From Acinetobacter pecorum (GTDB lineage Bacteria > Pseudomonadota > Gammaproteobacteria > Pseudomonadales > Moraxellaceae): DNA of 64,000 bases. Made by a program: the position numbers and the translations under genes. Where the stretch lies: assembly GCF_014837015.1 (NCBI RefSeq), contig NZ_JACSPT010000008.1, positions 92,662 through 156,661 on the forward strand, given 5' to 3'. Positions within the stretch are counted from its first letter, which is position 1; every line of letters starts with the position of its first letter. A model generated the notes under the pieces. It was not told the origin of the DNA and searched no databases. It saw only the letters and a list, made by a program, of their open reading frames with translations. Positions 33,425 to 42,166 of this stretch are shown one piece after another.

Positions 33425-36274
33425 ATGCCAAAACCTATCCATATGCTGCTGGAGCAGCTCGGGCTTAAGCGACAGCATCGTGCGCTACATTTACAGTTTT
33501 CACATCCTCCTTTAAATCATCAGGTTTTGATTCAGCGGATTGAGGGTCAGCATCAGATCAATCAAGGCCTGCATGCTGAACTGATCTGTCTTTCCACTCA
33601 TGCTCATATTGCCTTGAAACAGTTTATCGGCTGTCGGGTGGCCATTGATCAGGTCACAGACTGGGGTGAACTTTTCCGGACTACGGGCATTATTACTGCA
33701 GCCAGCCAAGGACAGAATGATGGAGCTTTGACCCTGTATAAACTGACGCTAAATGACGCGACTGCACTCTGGCAGAAGCGCCGTAACAGTCGGGTTTTTA
33801 TGAACAAGACGGTGCGCGAGATCAGTGAAATCCTGTTTAGTGAATGGCAAAACAGAAGTGCGTTATTCGCAGCCAGTCTCAGCCTGGATTTGACAGGACT
33901 CAGCCGGGATTATGATGTTCGGCCTTTTGTGATGCAGTCGAATGAATCGGATTATGATTTTCTGACCCGTTTATGGCGTAGCGAAGGAATTAACTGGCTG
34001 ATTGATGAAAAGCAATTAACTGTGCCTGTATCAGCCAGCGAGATTCAAGATCAGCTTTTAAAACTGGTAGATCATTCCCAATATTTTTCAGCTTTAAAAC
34101 GCCGCTCCATCCGGTTTCATCGCAGTCATGCCACCGAACAGCTCGACACGCTGAACAGTCTGATTGCGGTACGTCAGCTCAATCCGAATAGTACCCAGAC
34201 CCAGCGCTGGCACGCCCAGCAACTCGCCCAGGATCAAAGCCAGCCTTTATTCAGTAATCATCAGCAAAGTGATATTCACGCAAATGCCACTCTTCAGCTT
34301 GAAGATGCCTGGAACATCAGTCCGGCCTGGACCGGCGACTTAAATCATGAGGATCAGGTGACAGCATCTGGTATAGCCCAACTGGATCGACTCAATCAGC
34401 AGCTCAGTGACTATCATGCTTTGCAGTCCAAATATTTCAAAGCCAGTAGCAGCGTACGAGATGCTCAGGTTGGATACTGGTTTGAACTGCAACAGCATCC
34501 TGAAATTGATCAGCATCCTGCCCATCAACGTGAATTTCTGATTTTAGCTAAGCGGTTTTATAACCAGAACAATTTACCCAAAGATATCTTATCGCAGCTG
34601 GACATTTTGCTTGAGAAGAGCGGTTGGCAGATGGCACAGGAGGAACGACAGGCCAATGAACTACAGATGGTGCGCCGTGAAATCCCGATTGTTCCTGAGT
34701 ATCAGCCTTTTATTCATCGGCCTGCTGCATATCCGCAACGGGCTCGAGTGGTCGGACCTGAAGGTGAAACTATTCATGTCGATGCATGGGGACGGGTGAA
34801 AGTTCGTTTTCTATTTACCCGGAGTGAGGATCATCAGCATGATGGCGGTGCAGGCAGCAATGACAATGATAGCGATTCTGCCTGGGTGGATGTTTTGACC
34901 CCTTGGGCGGGTGAAGGCTATGGCATCAGGTTGCATCCGCGAATTGGCGAAATTGTGGTGATTGATTTCTTTGAAGGTGATATCGACCGGCCCTTTGTGG
35001 TGGGGAGAATTCATGAAGCAGAGCGGCATCCGACCATGTTTGATGCGAAGGGAGAACTACCTGCGACCAAAAAACTCAGTGGCATCCGTTCTCAGGAGGT
35101 CGATGGTGAGGGCTTTAACCAGTTGCGTTTCGATGATACTCATGAACAGATTAGTGTGCAGCTGCAAAGTAGTCATGCAGCCAGCCAGCTCAATCTGGGA
35201 AATCTAAGTCACCCCAAAGAAAGTGAAAGCAGTGAAGGGCGAGGAGAAGGGTTTGAACTAAGGACGGACCAGTGGGGTGCCATACGTGCAGGAAAAGGCT
35301 TATTAATTTCCACTTATCGGCAAGATTCAGCAGCAGGCAATCACCTGGATGCGAGTTGTGCCAAAGAGCAGATTGAATCGAATTCCACTCACAGTAAAGC
35401 CTTGAGTGATATTGCTGAACAACAGCAGACTGATCCGCTACAATTTTTTGATAGTTTAAAACAGTTTCTGAATCAGATTGAAGCTGAAGATCAAGCCAAG
35501 GCTGCCGCATTTAAACAGGCGGTGATGCTGTTAACTGCCCCCCAATCGATTGCACTGAGTACAAAGGAAAATATCCATTTATCCGCTGATCAGCAAATCA
35601 ATCAGAGTGCCGGGGACAATATTCATTTTTCCACACAAAAGTCTTTAGTCGCTCATGCACAAGACAAGATCAGTTTATTTGCTGCTCAAGAGGGTGCAAG
35701 TCTCTATGCTGCTCAAGGAAAAATTGAACTACAAGCCCAAGATGATGCGATTGAAGCGATTGCCCGCAAGGTAATCAAGCTTATTTCGACTGAAGACAAG
35801 ATCGAAATCACCAGTCCGAAAGAGATTGTACTGACCGCTGGAGGGTCTCAAATTAAGATCAATGGTGGTGGAGTGGTGGTCACAACTGGTGGGAAATTTG
35901 AGTGTAAAGCCGGGCAGCATAGTTTTATGGAAGGGGCTAAAGTTAAAGCCGAAATACCTACTTTGCCCATGGTTCAAGATATTAAAATCTTTACAAATAA
36001 ATGGGATTTTTATGATCTGTTCTATGAAGCTAATTTTGCAGAGGTTAAATATAAATTAATCAATAATAAAAATAATACCTATGTGTCAGGAACCCTTGAT
36101 CAACATGGTCGAACCCAACGTATGAATACTTACAATAATGAAGATTACGATATTCTGATTGGCACAGCTGATGAATGGACTGTTTCAATAGACGACAGTG
36201 GTGAAAATGATGATTTTGAACATGAGTGTAATTGTGGATTAACTGACAATCATGAACATGATGAAGGGATATAA
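33425..36274 (+). CDS. vgrG: Type VI secretion VgrG spike protein with C-terminal extension
   Basis: VgrG trimers form the puncturing tip of the type VI machine and carry effectors. The 949-residue protein has the gp27-like N-region (about 20-400; YDFLTRLWRSEGINWLIDE), the gp5 OB domain (about 439-525; VDAWGRVKVRF, WVDVLTPWAGEGYGIRLHPRIGEIVVIDFFEGD), a DUF2345 region (about 700-840; repeated short beta repeats such as IEITSPKEIVLTAGGSQIKI), and an extension (about 849-949) that looks like a small beta domain. The extension ends in a His/Cys/Asp/Glu-rich tail (Cys935, Cys937, His943, His945). The extension is probably the dock for the effector encoded 2 bases downstream. No other T6SS core gene is in the window, so this is a satellite vgrG cluster. 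Confidence 0.95.
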   Translation: MPKPIHMLLEQLGLKRQHRALHLQFSHPPLNHQVLIQRIEGQHQINQGLHAELICLSTHAHIALKQFIGCRVAIDQVTDWGELFRTTGIITAASQGQNDGALTLYKLTLNDATALWQKRRNSRVFMNKTVREISEILFSEWQNRSALFAASLSLDLTGLSRDYDVRPFVMQSNESDYDFLTRLWRSEGINWLIDEKQLTVPVSASEIQDQLLKLVDHSQYFSALKRRSIRFHRSHATEQLDTLNSLIAVRQLNPNSTQTQRWHAQQLAQDQSQPLFSNHQQSDIHANATLQLEDAWNISPAWTGDLNHEDQVTASGIAQLDRLNQQLSDYHALQSKYFKASSSVRDAQVGYWFELQQHPEIDQHPAHQREFLILAKRFYNQNNLPKDILSQLDILLEKSGWQMAQEERQANELQMVRREIPIVPEYQPFIHRPAAYPQRARVVGPEGETIHVDAWGRVKVRFLFTRSEDHQHDGGAGSNDNDSDSAWVDVLTPWAGEGYGIRLHPRIGEIVVIDFFEGDIDRPFVVGRIHEAERHPTMFDAKGELPATKKLSGIRSQEVDGEGFNQLRFDDTHEQISVQLQSSHAASQLNLGNLSHPKESESSEGRGEGFELRTDQWGAIRAGKGLLISTYRQDSAAGNHLDASCAKEQIESNSTHSKALSDIAEQQQTDPLQFFDSLKQFLNQIEAEDQAKAAAFKQAVMLLTAPQSIALSTKENIHLSADQQINQSAGDNIHFSTQKSLVAHAQDKISLFAAQEGASLYAAQGKIELQAQDDAIEAIARKVIKLISTEDKIEITSPKEIVLTAGGSQIKINGGGVVVTTGGKFECKAGQHSFMEGAKVKAEIPTLPMVQDIKIFTNKWDFYDLFYEANFAEVKYKLINNKNNTYVSGTLDQHGRTQRMNTYNNEDYDILIGTADEWTVSIDDSGENDDFEHECNCGLTDNHEHDEGI

Positions 36275-36276
36275 GT

Positions 36277-37575
36277 ATGGATTGTTTAGCAAATATTAAA
36301 TTTTTAGATGCCCTTGACCAGCCCATTAATGATTTAGCTCATCAGCTATGGGTGGGCTCATCGCTAATATCTGATTATATTACTCTTCCTATTGGTGAAT
36401 CTGTTTGGATTAAGCGTCCAATAGGTACAATCATTGACGTAAAAGTTAAAAGTTTTACATCTGGTGAATATGAACCTAAAGTAAAAATACAACTTATTGG
36501 AGAAAAGACAACTTTTATTATACGTAGTCCTAAAGTGTTGCTTAAAGGGATGAGTTTGTCAGCTAAAGATATGGCGACAGGTAAGTATATAAGGTCTACG
36601 TATATCGTTGCTGAAGGTGATTATCTATCTCGAATAGCAGATGATAATCAGACAACCGTGGCTGAATTGATGCATCTTAATAATTTAAAAAGTGATATAG
36701 ATATACATCCACAGCAAATTCTCAAACTTCCAGTTAGGAAAGCAGAATCCTCAACAATTGCATCGAATGGAAAATCACAAGTAACAGAATCTAGCCAGCA
36801 AGAGAAAATAAATATTATTGTTGTTCAACAAAAAGATACTTTACCTTTGATTGCAAAATTAACAGGTAATTCTGTAAATGAAATCAAGAAGTTAAATGGT
36901 TTAGCCAGTGACAAGCTAAATCAGAATCAAAAATTAAAAGTTTATGCTCGTAAAGAAGTATTTACTATTGCGAAAACAAAAAATGAAAATAAAAAGCCTT
37001 TTACTCCACCAATAGTAAAACAGGATGCATCTAAGAATAAAAAAAATGCACCAACAGCCAAGGTAGAATCTTTTGTTCCTACTAGCTCTAAAGTTTCACA
37101 GAGAAATGAAAAATCAATAGCAAAATTACATCCCCAAGTTCAAGATAAAATTAGAAAATTCATTAATGATGTATATACTAAACACCAAGTACAGCTTGTA
37201 ATTGTTCAGGATTATCGTACATATACACAGCAAGATGCTTTATATGCAAAAGGGAGAACAGCCTCTGGCAGTGTGGTAACGAATGCAAGGGGAGGGCAAA
37301 GCAATCATAATTTTGCCCTAGCAGTTGATGTGTTTCCTTTATGGGAGGACGGTAAATTACATATGGATGTAAAATCAGACCAGAAAAATATCAAGATCCT
37401 TAAAAAGATTGCTCCTATTGGAAAGGGGATTGGATTGGAATGGGGTGGAGATTGGAAATCAATTATCGATAATCCCCACTTTCAGCTTAAAACTGGGAAA
37501 ACAATGGCTCAGCTTAGAGAATTAACTGAGAGTGCGGGTGGTGACCCTCTAAAGGTAAAATATGATATTCAATAA
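36277..37575 (+). CDS. Putative T6SS peptidoglycan effector: LysM-LysM-M15 peptidase
   Basis: The 432-residue protein follows vgrG after two bases. The N-terminal ~105 residues are beta-rich and may dock to VgrG. Two LysM modules come next (about 109-152, VAEGDYLSRIADDNQTTVAELMHLNN; about 178-225, VQQKDTLPLIAKLTGNSVNEIKKLNG) and would bind peptidoglycan. The C-terminal domain (about 285-415) is a zinc M15 peptidase like CwlK or VanY: ligands His344 and Asp351 in SNHNFALAVDVF, and His401 in NPHFQL, with EWGGDW before it. It would cleave cell-wall peptide in a competitor's periplasm. There is no Sec signal, consistent with delivery by the T6SS. A lipoprotein gene overlaps its 3' end. Effector status is inference from context and domains. 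Confidence 0.85.
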   Translation: MDCLANIKFLDALDQPINDLAHQLWVGSSLISDYITLPIGESVWIKRPIGTIIDVKVKSFTSGEYEPKVKIQLIGEKTTFIIRSPKVLLKGMSLSAKDMATGKYIRSTYIVAEGDYLSRIADDNQTTVAELMHLNNLKSDIDIHPQQILKLPVRKAESSTIASNGKSQVTESSQQEKINIIVVQQKDTLPLIAKLTGNSVNEIKKLNGLASDKLNQNQKLKVYARKEVFTIAKTKNENKKPFTPPIVKQDASKNKKNAPTAKVESFVPTSSKVSQRNEKSIAKLHPQVQDKIRKFINDVYTKHQVQLVIVQDYRTYTQQDALYAKGRTASGSVVTNARGGQSNHNFALAVDVFPLWEDGKLHMDVKSDQKNIKILKKIAPIGKGIGLEWGGDWKSIIDNPHFQLKTGKTMAQLRELTESAGGDPLKVKYDIQ

Positions 37576-38032
37576 ATTTTATATAATCCTCTTAATATTT
37601 TTAACTGCTTGCAATAGTTCAGCGAATCAGAGCATTAGGAAAAATATTGAAGAAAAAGTATTTGAATTAGATCTCACGAATGAAGGAATAAGCGCAGAAG
37701 GTGGTGGAATTGAGTTGTATAAAGATAGAAATTTTTGCTCACTTCTACTCAATATTTATAGGGAAAATGGTCAAGAAAAATATAACTTTAAGTTTAAAAA
37801 AAATAATTTAATAGAAACATCTTACTTGAAATATAGATATAAAAATGGATTGTTGGTTACTGATGATGAGTTAAAAGATCTCATTGCAGATGATAGTACT
37901 AATTCCGATAATGATAGGGAATTAGTTAGCAATAAATCATTTATTGGGAGTACAAATAAAAATATCGCTAAAAAATTTGATATGTATAAGAAAAGAATAC
38001 CAAAATCAGTTTTAACGAAGAACTGTAATTAA
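37562..38032 (+). CDS. Lipoprotein, candidate immunity protein for the M15 effector
   Basis: The 156-residue product has a lipoprotein signal with lipobox LTAC (Cys17), so it should sit in the periplasm anchored to a membrane, where a cell-wall peptidase would act on siblings. Its frame starts 14 bases inside the effector gene, which fits tight co-expression. Apart from the lipidation site it has only one Cys early (NFCSLLL) and one at the end (KNCN), which might form a disulfide. No family is recognised. Immunity function is inferred from position, length and predicted location. Confidence 0.75.
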   Translation: MIFNKFYIILLIFLTACNSSANQSIRKNIEEKVFELDLTNEGISAEGGGIELYKDRNFCSLLLNIYRENGQEKYNFKFKKNNLIETSYLKYRYKNGLLVTDDELKDLIADDSTNSDNDRELVSNKSFIGSTNKNIAKKFDMYKKRIPKSVLTKNCN

Positions 38033-38100
38033 TCTGAATCACATATAAATATAAAAATTTGGCTTAAAAGATAGCTGAAAAAAATTTAACTAAAACTAAT

Positions 38101-38139
38101 AAATAAAAGGCTTTAAAAAGAATCTAAAGCCTTTTATTT
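38101..38139. terminator. Bidirectional terminator after the T6SS module
   Basis: AAATAAAAGGCTTTA and TAAAGCCTTTTATTT pair perfectly around AAAAGAATC. The immunity gene and the Dyp peroxidase gene converge on it. Confidence 0.88.
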
Positions 38140-38163
38140 ATAATTTAAATTGAATATTAAAAG

Positions 38164-39084
38164 TTACCCTTCCAAAACCTCTTCTAGCAACTCCTCACTC
38201 GGTGCAAAGTAATAGGCACCATCCAGAGGTGTTACGAAATGCAATAGACGGTCATGAATCCCATCGCCAGAGGTACCGAACATACGTTCTAACATAGCAT
38301 CAATAATTTTCAGGTCTTTGGTATAGGCAATAAAGAATAGCCCCTGGTCACCACGTCCATCACCATAAGGCAGAGAATGACGTAGGATTTCCATTTCTTC
38401 GCCTTCTTCATCTTCAACTACAGTACGTGCCACGTGCGCATTTTTAGGTTTGACTTCATCATCCAATTCAATAGATTCAAGCTTGGTGCGACCCATAACC
38501 TGTTCCTGAGTATCGACTTTTAGCTTTTTCCATTTTTCCAGGTTATGCGCATAACGCTGGGCAAAAATAAACGAACCATCTTGGAAAATACCTGAATCTT
38601 CACCTAATAATGCGACTTCAGCACGATCATCCGGGAATTGTGGATTTTCAGTACCATCAATAAATCCGGTTATGTCACGACCATCAAAATAGCGGAAGCA
38701 AACCCGTTCATCTAGCACCTGAACCTGGTCCTGAATGCCTTCAAAAAAAGCCTGACTGAGCGCAAAACAGATATCAGCACGGGCACTGGCTATATGAATG
38801 ATCATATCTGCTGGAACCACAGGCATTTCAAATGAACCATGAATGGGTTCAAGCTGTTTAAAACCTGCAGGACTTTGTGAGTACAGGCGTGACCAGAGCT
38901 CAGGCCCAAAGGCTACCGCTGTTTTAATTTGTGCTTGAGGATGTTGCGTGATCAGCCGATCACGTGAAGTAAACAGATGTTCAAGTTGTTCTTTTAATTT
39001 TTCAATACTTAAGTTTTTAATACGTAAAACAATAAAGCGGGCATGATCTGAAGGAAGTGGCAAGATTACCGATTGGGCTGTCAT
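38164..39084 (-). CDS. Dyp-type heme peroxidase
   Basis: This is a 306-residue dye-decolourising peroxidase. The family motif appears as GFIDGTENP, giving the distal Asp; the proximal heme His is probably the one in KNAHVARTVVED, and the distal Arg the one in EILRHSLPYGDG. VAFGPELW and QRYAHNLEKWKKL are also typical. It reduces peroxide while oxidising phenols or dyes. No signal peptide is seen, so it is cytoplasmic, and no encapsulin gene is adjacent. Confidence 0.92.
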   Translation of the reverse strand: MTAQSVILPLPSDHARFIVLRIKNLSIEKLKEQLEHLFTSRDRLITQHPQAQIKTAVAFGPELWSRLYSQSPAGFKQLEPIHGSFEMPVVPADMIIHIASARADICFALSQAFFEGIQDQVQVLDERVCFRYFDGRDITGFIDGTENPQFPDDRAEVALLGEDSGIFQDGSFIFAQRYAHNLEKWKKLKVDTQEQVMGRTKLESIELDDEVKPKNAHVARTVVEDEEGEEMEILRHSLPYGDGRGDQGLFFIAYTKDLKIIDAMLERMFGTSGDGIHDRLLHFVTPLDGAYYFAPSEELLEEVLEG

Positions 39085-39245
39085 TCATGGCTCCTGTAAG
39101 AATAAGTCCTGTTTTCTAATTTCTATATTGTGCCTGAAGCCAGACAGAGTGAATAGTCCAATGCTTTATATTTAAGCAGGTTTTTAGCCTGATTTTATTG
39201 GAAGATTCATATAATATTGGGTGGGTTTTGCTGAGTGAATTGTTC

Positions 39246-39866
39246 ATGTCCTATCAAATGTGGTTTGCCTATATGCTTGCCTGCTGGGTGATTAGTGTGT
39301 CCCCGGGCGCAGGAGCAATTGCATCGATGTCGAGCGGATTGAATTATGGTTTTCGGCATGGTTACTGGAATGCGCTGGGTCTGCAACTGGCGTTGTTGGT
39401 GCAGATTGCAGTGGTTGCGGCAGGTGTGGGAGTTTTGTTTGCAACCACACCATGGGCATTTTTGGCGGTGAAATGGTTTGGCGTGGCTTATTTGTTGTAT
39501 TTGGCATATTTACAGTGGAAAGCACCCGCACAATCTATCGAGATTAAACACGAATTGGCACGTAAATCGGCAGGGAAACTGGTATTACATGGTTTCTTGG
39601 TCAATATGAGTAATCCCAAAGCCATCGTATTTTTACTGGCAGTCCTGCCACAATTTCTGGACTTGTCCAAGCCGCAATGGATTCAATATCTGATTATGGC
39701 AGCAACGATGGTGACAATTGATCTGATTGTGATGGCCGGTTATACCGGACTGGCGGCTAAAGTTTTAAGGCTACTTAGATCGCCGAAACAACAAAAAGTC
39801 ATGAACCGGACTTTTGCCGGTTTATTTGCTGGCGCAGCATTTTTATTGAGTTTGGTGCATCAATAG
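39246..39866 (+). CDS. LysE/RhtB family amino acid exporter
   Basis: From the ATG at 39246 the product has 206 residues, the normal RhtB size. The longer in-frame start (TTG at 39198) would add 16 polar residues and is less likely. The motif VSPGAGAIASMSSGLNYGFRHG is the family signature, and LVNMSNPKAIVFLLAVLPQF gives the second conserved (NPKA) motif. Six membrane segments are predicted. It likely exports a neutral amino acid or homoserine derivative; the substrate is unknown. Confidence 0.88.
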   Translation: MSYQMWFAYMLACWVISVSPGAGAIASMSSGLNYGFRHGYWNALGLQLALLVQIAVVAAGVGVLFATTPWAFLAVKWFGVAYLLYLAYLQWKAPAQSIEIKHELARKSAGKLVLHGFLVNMSNPKAIVFLLAVLPQFLDLSKPQWIQYLIMAATMVTIDLIVMAGYTGLAAKVLRLLRSPKQQKVMNRTFAGLFAGAAFLLSLVHQ

Positions 39867-39875
39867 AGATTGTTT

Positions 39876-39896
39876 GCTCTCTCCTTTGGAGAGAGC
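39876..39896. terminator. Hairpin between converging lysE-like and znuB genes
   Basis: GCTCTCTCC-TTT-GGAGAGAGC is a perfect 9-bp stem between two converging genes. A T run is missing on either side, so it may terminate weakly. Confidence 0.5.
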
Positions 39897-39954
39897 TGAA
39901 TGGGTTAATAGAAAATAAAAAGTATATAAAAGTTATAACGATGCGAAAGAAAGA

Positions 39955-40755
39955 TTAACTCAGCTTTTTAAACTTCTGGATACAAAAAATTAATGCAAAT
40001 AGGGTGGCCATGGTCAGGACAATGGTTAGACCTGTTGAAGTGTTGAGGCCTGCACTAGACCAGAGGCCTACGGTCACCCCAATTTGTGCAATCACGAATG
40101 CCCAGATCACCATTTGACGAGGGGAGTTTGCCAGTAATCGGGCAGTCAGAGCAGGGATCACCAGTAATGCCCCCATCAAGAGTGAACCAACAGCTTTTAG
40201 GGCGAGCACGGTAAAGAGTGCTAACAACAACATGAAAATCAGGCGTTGCCATTTGGCATTGACGCCTTCACTGACCGCCATGTCTGGATCAATCGCGATT
40301 TGGATCTGCGCTTGCCAACTTTTATAGAGGACGGCTAAGGCCAGACCAATGACAATGGCAAAAGTCGGTAAGTCAGTCCAGGAGATCGTGAGTAAATCAC
40401 CAAATAAATAGCTGAGCAGTTCCGGTCTTAAGCTGGGTAAATGCTGGATGAATAACAATCCTGAGCAGAGCAGGGTCGCTGAGCAAAGTGCAAGTAGGGC
40501 ATCATTGGGCAAGCGAGGATCGTGCAAAATCCAGAGAATTCCGACCAAAAGTAGGGCCAAAAAGGTCACACCTGCCCAAAGCGGTAAACTTAAAGCGCCA
40601 GCAAGCGCTACACCCAATAAAGTGCCGTGTGCCATGGTGTCGGCAAAAAAGGACATACGACGCCACAGCATGAGACAGCCCAGTGGGGCAGTCAGAAATA
40701 CCAATAGCGTACCCATGATCCATGCAGGTAAAAGGAGTTGTAACCAATCCATCAT
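39955..40755 (-). CDS. znuB: Zinc ABC transporter permease ZnuB
   Basis: ZnuB forms the inner-membrane pore for high-affinity zinc import. The 266-residue protein has about eight hydrophobic segments and the ABC-3 family features: LGCLMLWRRMSFFADTMAHGTLLGVALA near the start and VGSLLMGALLVIPALTARLLANS in the second half. Its start follows znuC after only 3 bases, so the two are co-translated. It works with ZnuC and the binding protein ZnuA encoded nearby. Confidence 0.94.
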   Translation of the reverse strand: MMDWLQLLLPAWIMGTLLVFLTAPLGCLMLWRRMSFFADTMAHGTLLGVALAGALSLPLWAGVTFLALLLVGILWILHDPRLPNDALLALCSATLLCSGLLFIQHLPSLRPELLSYLFGDLLTISWTDLPTFAIVIGLALAVLYKSWQAQIQIAIDPDMAVSEGVNAKWQRLIFMLLLALFTVLALKAVGSLLMGALLVIPALTARLLANSPRQMVIWAFVIAQIGVTVGLWSSAGLNTSTGLTIVLTMATLFALIFCIQKFKKLS

Positions 40756-40758
40756 GGT

Positions 40759-41550
40759 TTAAGCTTCCGGCTCTGGGTGGATATGAGGGCGTGAATCATG
40801 CTGACAGGGGGTCGCAGAGTCTCCATGAGCACAGTGGTCATGATGATGTTGGTAAAACACCCGATTGGTACCAAAAATAGCTTGGTATTCCGGATGTTGC
40901 TGCACGCTTTCTGGCAGGCCGCTACAACAGATATGTTTGTTCAGACAAACGACACGGTGTGTACCCTGCATCACCCATTGCAGGTCATGTGAAACCATGA
41001 GAATGGCACAGCCATATTTTTCCGGCAGACTGCGGACATATTCATAGAGTTCCGCTTCGGACTGGATGTCCAGACCCTGCATCGGTTCATCGAGAACTAG
41101 AATATCCGGCTGGCGCAACAAGGCGCGAGCCAGCAGTACCCGTTGACGTTCGCCACCAGATAACTGCTGAACTTTGGAGTCTTGTAGGTTATTAATGCCG
41201 GTATCGCGAATAATCTCGGTTTTAATTTTGGTTGGGCACTTTTCTAGTGCCAGTAAATCCTTTACCCGTAGCGGCAAGCTATGTGAAGGATTGAATTTCT
41301 GTGGCACATAAGAAAATTTGAGCTTGCGCGCAGTCGTGATTTCACCTGATTGCGGTTTCAGAATACCGAGCATGACTTTAATTAAGGTTGACTTACCTGC
41401 ACCGTTTGGACCAATCAGTGTGACAATTTCTTTCTCTTGTAGCGAGAAATCAATGGCTTTTAGAATATCGCGCTCATCGATTTTGACCCAGATATTGGAA
41501 AGCTGAATCAAGGGAGGGGCACTTACGCTTTGTTGCGGCACTGCTGACAA
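40759..41550 (-). CDS. znuC: Zinc ABC transporter ATPase ZnuC
   Basis: ZnuC powers zinc import through ZnuB. The 263-residue protein has Walker A GPNGAGKST, the signature LSGGERQRVLLARAL, Walker B ILVLDEPMQGLD and the H-loop MVSHD. A His-rich C-terminal tail (YQHHHDHCAHGD, HDSRPHIHPEPE) is common in zinc ABC ATPases and may sense or buffer zinc. The start overlaps zur by 28 bases, giving a zur-znuC-znuB operon. Confidence 0.95.
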   Translation of the reverse strand: MSAVPQQSVSAPPLIQLSNIWVKIDERDILKAIDFSLQEKEIVTLIGPNGAGKSTLIKVMLGILKPQSGEITTARKLKFSYVPQKFNPSHSLPLRVKDLLALEKCPTKIKTEIIRDTGINNLQDSKVQQLSGGERQRVLLARALLRQPDILVLDEPMQGLDIQSEAELYEYVRSLPEKYGCAILMVSHDLQWVMQGTHRVVCLNKHICCSGLPESVQQHPEYQAIFGTNRVFYQHHHDHCAHGDSATPCQHDSRPHIHPEPEA

Positions 41551-42020
41551 ATTCCTGAAATTTCAATAATACTATGATGTGCAGTGAAGTCGTCCGAGCT
41601 TGCCAGTGCATCGAGTTGATCCAGTAGACCCTGCGCTGAAGCTTCTTTGACGGCTTTACATCGGGTACAGATTAAAAAAGCGGCCTGATGTCCTTCACGC
41701 GGATGGCAACAAGGAATATAGGCATTGATCGAGGTCAGGCGATGAATCAGACCTTTGCTTAATAAAAAATCCAGGGTACGGTAAACCGTTGGGGGGGCCG
41801 CAGGGCGATCACTGGCATTTTTCATTTGTGCCAACAGATCATAGGCACCCATTGGGCCATGCGCATTCAGAATGAGTTCCAGCACTTCTTTACGTAAAGG
41901 TGTCAGACGTGCGCCGCTTGCTGCACAAAGACTTTCAGCTTCGACAAGACGTTGTGCGACATTCGGATGGTCGTGCACGCCGTGCAATGCGTTGTGGTGT
42001 TCGTGCGAACAAGAACCCAT
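41523..42020 (-). CDS. zur: Zinc uptake regulator Zur (Fur family)
   Basis: Zur represses zinc uptake genes when zinc is plentiful. The 165-residue Fur-family protein has the winged-helix region LTPLRKEVLELILNAHGPMGAYDLLAQM and PPTVYRTLDFLLSKGLIHRLTS. The structural zinc Cys pairs are CTRCKAV and CQQCRN; extra His residues at the N-terminus (SHEHHNALHGVHDH) may also bind zinc. It is the first gene of the znuCB operon and is divergent from znuA, with a perfect Zur-like palindrome between them. Confidence 0.93.
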   Translation of the reverse strand: MGSCSHEHHNALHGVHDHPNVAQRLVEAESLCAASGARLTPLRKEVLELILNAHGPMGAYDLLAQMKNASDRPAAPPTVYRTLDFLLSKGLIHRLTSINAYIPCCHPREGHQAAFLICTRCKAVKEASAQGLLDQLDALASSDDFTAHHSIIEISGICQQCRNKA

Positions 42021-42115
42021 AGTTCACCTCAAGTGCGAAACTGAAAATTAATAGATTTCAAATCTTAACATGAAGCGTTCAGAGTTTCGATTGGGCATAG
42101 GTATTTTTGTATTTT

Positions 42116-42130
42116 TGTTATATTATAACA
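42116..42130. promoter_or_regulatory. Zur box between zur and znuA
   Basis: TGTTATATTATAACA is a perfect 7-1-7 palindrome and matches the core of the gammaproteobacterial Zur operator (TGTTATAnTATAACA). It lies 36 bases upstream of the znuA ATG and about 95 bases upstream of zur, so it could control both directions. Confidence 0.85.
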
Positions 42131-42166
42131 CTCACTAATTTTCTCGTTTTTAAGTGATTTCTACTC

